Shown piece after piece: positions 29,436 through 37,297 of a DNA stretch of 64,000 nt. Where the stretch lies: NCBI RefSeq assembly GCF_000733935.1, contig NZ_JPON01000001.1, forward strand, positions 868,001-932,000. Reading direction: 5' to 3'. How positions within the stretch are numbered: position 1 is the first letter of the stretch; every line of letters begins with the position of its first letter. The notes below the pieces were generated by a model that saw only the letters and a list, made by a program, of their open reading frames with translations, was not told the DNA's origin and searched no databases. The translations under genes were made by a program, and so were the position numbers. Source of the stretch: Methylomarinum vadi. GTDB lineage: Bacteria > Pseudomonadota > Gammaproteobacteria > Methylococcales > Methylomonadaceae.

Positions 29436-30580
29436 GCTTCCAGCATGCGCAAGGCCAACTTAGCCATATTCCTGGACCCCCCTCCCTCTCCTAATTTCGT
29501 CTTGACCGCGTGTAATTCGTCAACTATCGTTTCGCGGTACTGATGATCCTGCAATATGCGTTCGATTTCCTCGGTTAACGTTGTGGCGTTGACATTATGC
29601 TGGATCAATTCCTTAACGATCGCTTTGCCGGCAATGATATTCGGCAAACCTATAAAGGGGATCTTGACCAGCATGCGTCCCAACCAATAAGTCAACGGCG
29701 ACAATTTATAGGCAATGACCATGGGCACGGCCAGTAGTGCGATTTCCAGTGTTGCCGTGCCGGAAGTCGTCATGACTGCATCGCAACATTGGATCGCGTC
29801 ATAGGGCTGGCCTTTGATTACCTTTATCTCGGCAGAACTCGCATCAAGATAAGTATTAAGCACTTCGTCATCGATCGAACCGGCTTGGGGCAATAAAAAT
29901 TGCAGGTCAGGATATTTTGCGGATAATAGCTCCACTGCATCGAGCATCACCGGCAACATGCGTTTGATTTCATTCATGCGGCTTCCCGGCAAAATACCCA
30001 CGACGGGCCGGGATTCATCTAAACCGAACAGTTGCATGTCCTCTTCTTTGCTACGCAGCGGGTGAACTTTGTCTACCGAGGGATGGCCGACGTAGCGAAC
30101 CGGAATCTTTTCCGCCTCGTAATATTGGGTCTCGAACGGAAAAATCACCGCCATCATGTCGATGGCCTTGCCATAGGTAACCACCCTGCCTGGCCGCCAG
30201 GCCCAGACTTGCGGACTGACATAAAACAAAACCTTGATGCCCTGTTTTTTGGCAAACTGGGCCAATTTCAGATTGAATTCCTTGTAATCGACACAAACCA
30301 GTAAATCCGGTTTTTCCGACCGTAACAGATTTTTCATGTCGGCCAATGCGCGGCGAATCTCGCCGTAATGTTTCAGCACTTCAACCAAGCCGATCACCCC
30401 GATCGTCGATGAATCGATCCTGACATCGATACCCGCTTGACGCATTTTAGCGCCCCCCATGCCGATACCGCGAAGCCGGGGTAAATGTTTTCTCAATTCC
30501 AGAAACATATTGGCGGCATGCTGCTCGCCAGACGTTTCACCGGCGCTAAACATAATGGTTAACGATTGATCCTGCGACAC
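29432..30580 (-). CDS. lpxB: Lipid-A-disaccharide synthase
   Basis: LpxB joins UDP-2,3-diacylglucosamine and lipid X to form the lipid A disaccharide at the inner membrane face. The 382-residue protein is of normal length and has FSAGETSGEQHAAN, VDYKEFNLKLAQFAKKQGIKVLFYVSPQVWAWRPGR, VGHPSVD, GILPGSRMNEI and TTSGTATLEIAL. The start is GTG at 30580, with an AGGT site six bases upstream. It lies downstream of gnnB but is separated by 263 bp and a terminator-like hairpin. Confidence 0.95.
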   Translation of the reverse strand: MSQDQSLTIMFSAGETSGEQHAANMFLELRKHLPRLRGIGMGGAKMRQAGIDVRIDSSTIGVIGLVEVLKHYGEIRRALADMKNLLRSEKPDLLVCVDYKEFNLKLAQFAKKQGIKVLFYVSPQVWAWRPGRVVTYGKAIDMMAVIFPFETQYYEAEKIPVRYVGHPSVDKVHPLRSKEEDMQLFGLDESRPVVGILPGSRMNEIKRMLPVMLDAVELLSAKYPDLQFLLPQAGSIDDEVLNTYLDASSAEIKVIKGQPYDAIQCCDAVMTTSGTATLEIALLAVPMVIAYKLSPLTYWLGRMLVKIPFIGLPNIIAGKAIVKELIQHNVNATTLTEEIERILQDHQYRETIVDELHAVKTKLGEGGGSRNMAKLALRMLEA

Positions 30581-30594
30581 ATTATTACCTGCGA

Positions 30595-30624
30595 ATAAAA
30601 AAGGCCAGCGCGATGGCTGACCTT
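30595..30624 (-). terminator. Terminator-like hairpin just upstream of lpxB
   Basis: On the minus strand a 9-bp stem AAGGTCAGC/GCTGGCCTT with one mismatch and a 6-nt loop is followed by a T-run. It ends only about 15 bases before the lpxB start codon, so it could end the gnnA–gnnB transcript or attenuate lpxB. Confidence 0.6.
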
Positions 30625-30843
30625 AAAATAAAAGATTGGCTTGATAAACATACAATCCAAGTTACTTTGCATTGAGAAACATCGTCAAGCAATGATGCGC
30701 GGCCTAACGGCAGCACACCCAACACTTTAGGCAGCCTCTAAACATAACGTTATGCGAATTTGGCATCATACATTTTCAATAACTTACACACATCAAAATA
30801 GCCAAATTTTGAATTATTAGTGGCTGCCTTTAGGAAGTTATGG

Positions 30844-31938
30844 TTAAGACAAGGTTTCCCGAATCACCGAAACGATTTCCTCGACGTGGTCGTCGGATAA
30901 ATGCGAACAGATCGGCAGGGAGAAACAATTCGCCGCAACCGACTCGGTCACCGGCAGCGCAACCCCCTTGCATTCATCTTTAAAGACATTCTGTTGATGC
31001 AGCGGCACTGGATAATAAATAGCGCAGCCGACCTGCTTGTCTTGCAATGCCTTGATTACGTCATCGCGGCGTTCGCACAGCAAGGTATACTGATGATAGA
31101 CGTGTTCGCCGACGCCGTCCTCGTAAGGCGTGGTCAACGGTAAATCGGCCATCAAATCGGAATATAAATGAGCCGCGTGCCGGCGCGCCTGGTTGTATTG
31201 GTCGATGCGTTTCAATTTCGTGCGAAGAACCACCGCCTGCATTTCGTCCAATCGGCTGTTGAAACCGATCACGTCATGGTAATAACGCACATCGGAGCCA
31301 TGGTTGCGTAGCTTTTTGACCATCGCCGCCGTAGCGTCGGAATTGGTCGTTACCAAGCCACCGTCACCGAAAGCGCCCAGATTCTTGCTCGGAAAAAAAC
31401 TGAATCCGGCCGCGTTACCGATCGAACCGGTCTGCCGTCCACCGATACGGGCACCGAACGATTGGGCGCAGTCTTCGATCAGTTTCAAACCATGCTTGTC
31501 GCACAGCGCCTTGATCGCGCCCAGATCGGCCGGCTGGCCGAACAGATGGACCGGCATGACGGCCTTAGTTCGCGGCGTAATGGCTAGTTCGATATTTTCG
31601 GCGGTAATGTTGAAAGTAGCGGGATCGATATCGACAAAAACCGGTTTGGCGCCGACATATTTAATCGCTTCGGCCGTCGCAATGAAGGTAAACGCCGACG
31701 TGATCACCTCGTCTCCGGGGCCGATACCTTCCGCCAACAAGGCCAGATGCAGCGCGTCGGTGCCAGAAGCGCAGCCAATCGCATGTTTGACCCCCAAATA
31801 GTCGGCCGCCTCCTGTTCGAAAGCCTGTACATTCGGCCCGAGAATAAAGGAACATCTGTCAATCGTTTCGGCCAGCCCCTGTTCGATCTCGTCTTTGATT
31901 TCCGCGTACTGCGCCTTCAGGTTAACCATTGGTATCAT
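30844..31938 (-). CDS. gnnB: DegT/DnrJ-type sugar aminotransferase, probable GnnB
   Basis: The 364-residue protein is a PLP-dependent sugar-nucleotide transaminase. It has IPMVNLKAQYAEIKDEI, GCASGTDALHLAL, FTFIATAEAI, LIEDCAQSFGA, and the PLP lysine in FSFFPSKNLGAFGDGG. It follows the oxidoreductase gene with a 12-bp gap and precedes lpxB. In Acidithiobacillus ferrooxidans the pair GnnA/GnnB turns UDP-GlcNAc into UDP-GlcNAc3N, the precursor of lipid A with only amide-linked acyl chains, and lies beside lpx genes. The gene order supports that role here. WbpE-like O-antigen sugar synthesis is the alternative. Confidence 0.78.
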   Translation of the reverse strand: MIPMVNLKAQYAEIKDEIEQGLAETIDRCSFILGPNVQAFEQEAADYLGVKHAIGCASGTDALHLALLAEGIGPGDEVITSAFTFIATAEAIKYVGAKPVFVDIDPATFNITAENIELAITPRTKAVMPVHLFGQPADLGAIKALCDKHGLKLIEDCAQSFGARIGGRQTGSIGNAAGFSFFPSKNLGAFGDGGLVTTNSDATAAMVKKLRNHGSDVRYYHDVIGFNSRLDEMQAVVLRTKLKRIDQYNQARRHAAHLYSDLMADLPLTTPYEDGVGEHVYHQYTLLCERRDDVIKALQDKQVGCAIYYPVPLHQQNVFKDECKGVALPVTESVAANCFSLPICSHLSDDHVEEIVSVIRETLS

Positions 31939-31950
31939 AATTAAAGCCCT

Positions 31951-32889
31951 TTAACTGTGAGTTAATAATTGCGTGATTTGAATGGCGGTTTCCAGCGCCC
32001 GTTTACCGGCTTCCCCCGAAACCAATGGATTTTCCCCGGTTTTTATACAGTTCACGAAATGCTTGATTTCCTCCAACAACGCATCGCCGTTTTCGAAAAC
32101 CGACTCTTCCGTTTCGATTTCGGGAATACCTGGGAACATCTCCTTGCTGCCAGTTTGGTGTTTAACCAACACCCGGTTTTGAAAATCGACCGAAACATAG
32201 GAGCTAGGGCGGAACATGCGCATCTTCCGTTCCATTTTCATGCTAATGCGACTGGCCGTGACATTGGCCACGCAACCGCTTTTAAACGTCAAACGAGCAT
32301 TGGCGATATCCGTTCCTTGAGTCAACACGGCGGTACCGCTGGCGTCAATCCTCTCCACTTCGGAACCCACCAGCGCCAAGATAATATCGATATCGTGAAT
32401 CATTAAATCCAACACGACGCTGACATCGTTGGCGCGCGGATTAAACGGCGACAGGCGATGGGATTCGATAAATAGCGGTTTTTCCTTAATTTTCTCCAGC
32501 CCCATGACCGCGGGATTAAAGCGCTCTAAATGGCCGACCTGTAAAATGAGATTTTTCTCCTTGGCAATGGCGATCAAATCGTCGGCTTCTTCGACGGTGA
32601 CGGTAATGGGCTTCTCCACCAGCACATGGGCGCCGGCATTGAGAAAATCCTTCGACACGGCATGATGCAAACTGGTCGGCACGACAATACTGACCGCATC
32701 CACTTTGCCCAATAATGGCTGATAATCGGTCAAGGCCTCCGCGCCGAGCTTATCGGCAACGCTCTTGGCCGCCTCTTCATTGATATCAACGACCGCAACC
32801 AATTCACAATCATCTAACGAAGCATATTTCTCCGCATGAAATTTCCCTAAATATCCGGTGCCGATTACAGCGCATTTCAGTTTACTCAT
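31951..32889 (-). CDS. gnnA: Gfo/Idh/MocA oxidoreductase, probable GnnA
   Basis: The 312-residue protein has an N-terminal Rossmann fold (CAVIGTGYLGKFHAEKY), the EKP motif in HVLVEKPITVT, the GHLERFNP segment, and DLMIHDIDIILAL with the catalytic-region histidine. GnnA would oxidise the 3''-hydroxyl of UDP-GlcNAc with NAD+, and the next gene would aminate it. Adjacency to a DegT transaminase and lpxB makes this the favoured role. lpxA is not visible upstream, where an unrelated gene begins. Confidence 0.75.
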   Translation of the reverse strand: MSKLKCAVIGTGYLGKFHAEKYASLDDCELVAVVDINEEAAKSVADKLGAEALTDYQPLLGKVDAVSIVVPTSLHHAVSKDFLNAGAHVLVEKPITVTVEEADDLIAIAKEKNLILQVGHLERFNPAVMGLEKIKEKPLFIESHRLSPFNPRANDVSVVLDLMIHDIDIILALVGSEVERIDASGTAVLTQGTDIANARLTFKSGCVANVTASRISMKMERKMRMFRPSSYVSVDFQNRVLVKHQTGSKEMFPGIPEIETEESVFENGDALLEEIKHFVNCIKTGENPLVSGEAGKRALETAIQITQLLTHS

Positions 32890-32948
32890 AGACTACTCAT
32901 TGTGGTTAACGCATCCCAAGAAAGAGCTTTCCGGGCAAAACTGGGCCT

Positions 32949-32964
32949 ATTGTAACATTACAAT
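32949..32964. promoter_or_regulatory. ATTGTAA–CA–TTACAAT palindrome upstream of gnnA
   Basis: A 7-bp perfect inverted repeat with a two-base centre lies 60 bp before the gnnA start on the minus strand. It has operator form, but no regulator can be named. Confidence 0.3.
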
Positions 32965-33038
32965 TACACCTCAATAAGGAAATAGTGTTTTGACGATACA
33001 ATGCGAAAAGCCACGATATACCGGTTTATCAAACCCTC

Positions 33039-33953
33039 TCATCGCGTCAATAATTTCATCGCATCGGCATTACTGATATCCCGGCGAAAATATCCCCGCG
33101 CCGGGGCCCCGGCGCTTCTGCCTATGCAACGGACCGAAACGGAAAGTTTTTGCCCTGGGGCATTATCGTTACCGCCAGCAAAACCCACCAGGGAAGGAAA
33201 AGGCTTGGCCCCTTCAAATATATGGCTTTGCGCAATCCAGCGCCCCTCGATGTCATCGATGATGGTTTGCATCTGAGATTCGACACCCAACGCAAACTCG
33301 GCATTGGTCGGCAAACTCCAAAATCCGCGCGGCTCGACCGCGCGGCACCCTGTCCTCGCCGTTTGTAAATCGGCCTGACTCCAGCCCGATAACCGAAAAT
33401 CTTGTCTGCCTCCCCAAATCATGCCGCTATTGTTTTCCAACCAGGCCGGACTGCCCATTACCGTGCCAATCCGCCAACTCCCGCGGGCAAAATTTTCGTC
33501 GAACGGCAGCGTACCGGCAAAACGGCCGGGCGAAGGAGTTAACTTTGCCGCACTGTTCGTGGAGTCGATTTCCGCAACAGACGGCCGTTCCCTTCGATCG
33601 AAGTCGGATAACTTTGTCGTCATTTCATGCCATATCGCCCCGCCGAGAAAACCGCCATGCGGCAACGGCAAAAGGATCAATAAGGTCGACACCAAGATGA
33701 TCATGCCGGTAACGGCTTTAATGTGGTTATAAAAACTACCGGTCATGAGAACACAAACTGCATAAACGAGCAGGAAGCACCACTCAGCGGGTCCCGAATG
33801 GCCGACCGCCTCGATAGCATGATTCCTTTCGATCCATTGCCAGAAAGGTTCCAGTACCAAAGTGAGTATGAACGCCAGCGGCAGCAACGCAATCAGCAGG
33901 ACGATGAACAAAAGAGCTGAATATATCGGCTGTTTAATGCGCCTGCTGTTCAT
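33039..33953 (-). CDS. Membrane protein with DUF1566-like C-terminal domain
   Basis: The 304-residue protein has three or four hydrophobic segments in the first 105 residues (LLFIVLLIALLPLAFILTLVL; AEWCFLLVYAVCVLM; AVTGMIILVSTLLILLPLP). A soluble part follows, probably periplasmic. It contains WGGRQDFRLSGWSQADLQTARTGCRAVEPRGFWSLPTNAEF, which recalls the W…C…GG-WRLPT pattern of DUF1566 (Lcl_C) domains. It then has a second Cys and a VSVRCI end typical of that fold. The function is unknown. Confidence 0.6.
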   Translation of the reverse strand: MNSRRIKQPIYSALLFIVLLIALLPLAFILTLVLEPFWQWIERNHAIEAVGHSGPAEWCFLLVYAVCVLMTGSFYNHIKAVTGMIILVSTLLILLPLPHGGFLGGAIWHEMTTKLSDFDRRERPSVAEIDSTNSAAKLTPSPGRFAGTLPFDENFARGSWRIGTVMGSPAWLENNSGMIWGGRQDFRLSGWSQADLQTARTGCRAVEPRGFWSLPTNAEFALGVESQMQTIIDDIEGRWIAQSHIFEGAKPFPSLVGFAGGNDNAPGQKLSVSVRCIGRSAGAPARGYFRRDISNADAMKLLTR

Positions 33954-33992
33954 GCTAATTTACAGCAAACCAAGAAGATCCATAAGGCAGCT

Positions 33993-34259
33993 TCAAAATA
34001 GCTTTTCCAGATAAAATTCTTGCGGATCGGATTCGCAAACCCGTTTGCGCAAAAGCCCTTTTTCCTCCATGGCCGTAATGGTTTCTTCGACGAATTTTCG
34101 TTCGAAGCTACAAAAACACCCATAAATAAACCGCTTGGGACAAAACGGGCAAGGCTTGCCACAATCCGGCTGAAACAATTGCTTCATTTCCTGGTCCCAA
34201 ACGTCGATAGCATGCAAAATCAGTCGTTCCGTATGTTCGCTATTCCTGGTCATCATCAC
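33993..34259 (-). CDS. Small Cys-rich hypothetical protein
   Basis: The 88-residue protein is not recognised. The centre reads PDCGKPCPFCPKRFIYGCFCSF, with six cysteines in about 20 residues, which suggests a metal site. The end is charged and helical. A strong GGGGGGAAG ribosome-binding site precedes three ATG codons in a row. It is read toward the DUF1566-like membrane protein. Confidence 0.55.
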   Translation of the reverse strand: MMMTRNSEHTERLILHAIDVWDQEMKQLFQPDCGKPCPFCPKRFIYGCFCSFERKFVEETITAMEEKGLLRKRVCESDPQEFYLEKLF

Positions 34260-34791
34260 ACTTCCCCCCTATCCCGGCCAAGACATTCCGAACGTTGACA
34301 TTAGCATTGATTCACCTCGGATCGCAATCTACACATTATTTCTATGTCGAGCATCATGTGCATTATCCGCTTCAGCCAAATACCTGAGAAACGAAAATCT
34401 TTTTACGGCACCGCAAAAGAACAAAATAGTATTTTGCGCAAATTTTGTACAATTTAAATGTATGGCTGAAACGATGCGGCTTCCCGCTATTCGATAAGCC
34501 GTTGCCCACAGAGTTATCCACAGCATTTGTGGAAATCTGGGAATACACTGAGAAAATGCTGATTAATTTAGTGTTTCCTGGAGTGCAGGGGCGTACGACC
34601 AAAATCGACCGCAATAAGCGACTGATTTTGCGAGGTTAAAGGAAACGTATTTTTCTTAACCGGGCGCTGAGAAATCCAGCACGGATTAATACAGAACTGC
34701 CCTAAATATTAAAAAAGTTCTTATCGTCAGGCCTTGTGTTGAATCGAATCGTCGATAGACTGCTGACTATAACGATAATCAGGAGTCTGTC
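34260..34791. other. 532-bp gap with a DnaA-box-like cluster
   Basis: No convincing gene is seen; a 64-codon frame at 34445–34639 with a TTG start has no support. At 34502–34530 there are TTGCCCACA, a consensus DnaA box TTATCCACA (34514–34522), and an opposed TTTGTGGAA. A single TGTACA occurs at 34446–34451. The right end should hold the promoter of the next gene. Confidence 0.5.
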
Positions 34792-35712
34792 ATGGCCGCC
34801 CGTTACCGCCGTTTCCGCGATATTTCCACCAGCGAACGAATTTTGGATACGTTGTTTCTGCTGACCATCGGTTTGGGATATTTATTCGCCTTGACCCACC
34901 TTTATTTCACCCATAACAGCCGTGACGGGCAGCCCGGCATGTCCGTCGACGATGTCATGATCGCCTACTATGGCTCGCACGATCATAGTCGGCTAGGTGC
35001 CGCCATCAATGGCCCAATGGAACCAAATCTGCGATCGAAAGCCGATAAATTGGTCATACTGAAATGGCTGCAGGACGGCAAGCATGAGGATGAATATCGG
35101 GAAAAAGTAGCGCCGATACTCGAACGGGATTGTCTGTCGTGTCATCGCCCGAGTATCAACGAAAGCATACCCGATCTGACCCATTACGAAGCGGTGCTGG
35201 AAGTCGCCGATGCCAACGGCGCCTCGTTGCCCGCCCTGGTCAAAGTCTCCCATATCCATCTGTTCGGCATCGCCTTCATCCTGTTCCTGATCGGTAAAAT
35301 TTTTATCCTGACCGAACTCAACCCGCTGCTGAAAAGAACCATCGTGGCCATTCCGTTTGTCGCCATGGTCATCGATATCTTATCTTGGTACATCACAACC
35401 TTCATTCCCTGGTTCGCTTATGTCGTCGTGACCGCGGGCGGCCTGCTTGGCTTGTCTCTAGCGGTACAGATCCTTGTCAGTCTCTATCAGTTGTGGTTTT
35501 ATCCCTTCCATCCATCGCTGGAAATCTCGCACGATGAACAACTGCGCATTCAAGCTTGCCAGGAGGAGTTGGCCGAATTCGGCTATGACATGATGCCGGA
35601 AAATAAAGGTTGGTTGATTCGGGAATCGTTACGCACCTGGCATTTTCTCACCAATGTCGAGGAATTGGAGGAATATACCCAGGAGGTCAGAGAACGCCAT
35701 CAAGGCGATTAA
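34792..35712 (+). CDS. Membrane-bound c-type cytochrome-like protein
   Basis: The 306-residue protein has a membrane span at about 19–37 and a periplasmic part with one haem c site, DCLSCHRPS (Cys114, Cys117, His118). About three more spans follow (IHLFGIAFILFLIGKIFIL; TIVAIPFVAMVIDILSWYI; WFAYVVVTAGGLLGLSLAV) and then a charged cytoplasmic tail. Extra histidines in the spans could bind further haem. It stands alone, so its redox partner is unknown. The start ATG follows an AGGAGT site. Confidence 0.75.
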   Translation: MAARYRRFRDISTSERILDTLFLLTIGLGYLFALTHLYFTHNSRDGQPGMSVDDVMIAYYGSHDHSRLGAAINGPMEPNLRSKADKLVILKWLQDGKHEDEYREKVAPILERDCLSCHRPSINESIPDLTHYEAVLEVADANGASLPALVKVSHIHLFGIAFILFLIGKIFILTELNPLLKRTIVAIPFVAMVIDILSWYITTFIPWFAYVVVTAGGLLGLSLAVQILVSLYQLWFYPFHPSLEISHDEQLRIQACQEELAEFGYDMMPENKGWLIRESLRTWHFLTNVEELEEYTQEVRERHQGD

Positions 35713-35796
35713 CATCATTGAGTTTGACAACTATGGCTTGGCTAAAAAAACGCCAATCCCTAACCAAGATTAATCTATCCTTAGATTAATCCATCC

Positions 35797-37296
35797 TTAT
35801 CGTGCCAAATCAGCCAATATTTTGTCGCGTGCCAGCATGCCGGACAGCGTCACCATCGGCATGCCGCCACCGGGATTGACGCTACCTCCGACATAATAAA
35901 GATTGCGCAATTGACGGTCGCGTTGCGGCGCCTTGAAGCCCAAATTTTTGAAACGATCCGACACCACGCCGTAAATTGCCCCCTGGTTGGAATAGTAGTG
36001 CGATTCGATATCCAGCGGCGTCCAGGTTTCCTCGCACACGATCTGTTGGCGTAAATCGCTCAAGCCCATGTTTTCCAGCTTATCCAACACCCGCTCGCGA
36101 AATGCCAGATAATCTTCGCGCCGTAGCGGCCGGTCCGGGTCCAAATGCAGTATATGTGGTAACACCTTGATGATCTCGCACCCTTCGGGGGCCTGCCCCG
36201 GATCGCTCTTGACCGGCGCCACGACATACAGCGTCGGGTCGTCAGACAGGCGATGTTGATGAAATGCCGCCTCGAAATGTCGTTTCGGATGTTCGGAATA
36301 AAAAAAGTTATGATGCGCCAACTGCGGATAAATCCGTTTCACCCCTAAATGCATGACCAAGCCGGAACAACTGGGGGCAAAGCGGCGCAACGCTTTTATT
36401 TCCTGCTCGGAACGTTGCAATAAGCGGCGCGCGGCCGGAATGACCTCCATGTTGGAAACTATGATATCGGCGGGGACCACCTCGCCGTCACGTAGACAAA
36501 CCGCCGCTGCCCGGTCTCCTTTCAAATCGACCCGTTCCACTTCACAGTTGAGCCGAATCTCGACGCCCAATTCCCGGGCCAACCTTTGCATCGCCTGGGC
36601 GAGCCCATACATGCCGCCCTTGACATACCAAAGTCCGTATTCGAACTGGATGTAAGGCAGCAAATTCATCAGCGCTGGCGCGTCGTAGGGAGACGAGCCG
36701 ACATATTTGATGAAGTAATTAAGCACATCGACCAGTTTCGGGTTGCTGATGAAGCGTCTGACGCCCTGGTCCATTGATCGCAACACATCAAAATCCCACA
36801 GGCTGCTTAGGACGCCGTAATGACCGAGCAGTTCCCCCAGACCGTCCAATCCCTTGGCAAAATAACCTTTTTCCACGGCCCGGCCGAGCCGCCTCGAATA
36901 GGCCATGAAACGCTCGAATTCGGCGGTCGACTTGTCGTCCAGCTTTTGCAATTCGCGCCGCATCGTCACGGGTTCCGGAGTCAAATCGAATACCGTACCG
37001 TCGGCAAAAAAATTCCGCCAGTGCGGCTCGACCGCTTGAATGGCGACATAATCCTCCATGTTCCTTCCGGCCTGCTCGAACAAGCGCCGGAAAATATGCG
37101 GCATGGTTAAAATCGAAGGCCCTAGATCGAAGGTGAAACCTTCTTTGCGCAATACATTCAGCTTGCCTCCCACTTGCCCGTTTTTTTCCAGCAATTGAAC
37201 GGCAAAACCTTCACAGGCCAGGGAAATGGCAGCAGACAATCCGCCCAGGCCCGCCCCGATGACGACAACGCGTTTCTGACTTTTTGGTATATTCAT
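35797..37296 (-). CDS. crtP: C30 carotenoid oxidase (diaponeurosporene/diapolycopene oxygenase)
   Basis: The 499-residue FAD enzyme of the CrtI/CrtN superfamily follows staphylococcal CrtP rather than CrtN. It shares LGPSILTMPHIFRRLFE, KGYFAKGLDGLGELL, FIKYVGSSPYDAPAL, YSNQGAIYGVVSDR and YYVGGSVNPGGGMPMVTLSG. The N-terminal dinucleotide fold is VVVIGAGLGGLSAA. It would oxidise terminal methyl groups of C30 carotenes to aldehydes, which the neighbouring dehydrogenase can oxidise further. It is the last gene of the operon, one base after the dehydrogenase stop. Confidence 0.92.
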   Translation of the reverse strand: MNIPKSQKRVVVIGAGLGGLSAAISLACEGFAVQLLEKNGQVGGKLNVLRKEGFTFDLGPSILTMPHIFRRLFEQAGRNMEDYVAIQAVEPHWRNFFADGTVFDLTPEPVTMRRELQKLDDKSTAEFERFMAYSRRLGRAVEKGYFAKGLDGLGELLGHYGVLSSLWDFDVLRSMDQGVRRFISNPKLVDVLNYFIKYVGSSPYDAPALMNLLPYIQFEYGLWYVKGGMYGLAQAMQRLARELGVEIRLNCEVERVDLKGDRAAAVCLRDGEVVPADIIVSNMEVIPAARRLLQRSEQEIKALRRFAPSCSGLVMHLGVKRIYPQLAHHNFFYSEHPKRHFEAAFHQHRLSDDPTLYVVAPVKSDPGQAPEGCEIIKVLPHILHLDPDRPLRREDYLAFRERVLDKLENMGLSDLRQQIVCEETWTPLDIESHYYSNQGAIYGVVSDRFKNLGFKAPQRDRQLRNLYYVGGSVNPGGGMPMVTLSGMLARDKILADLAR

Positions 37297-37297
37297 G

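Noticed and set aside
34445-34639. 64-codon plus-strand frame starting with TTG
   Set aside because: It lacks a ribosome-binding site and homology; it covers the DnaA-box-like cluster, which better explains the sequence.
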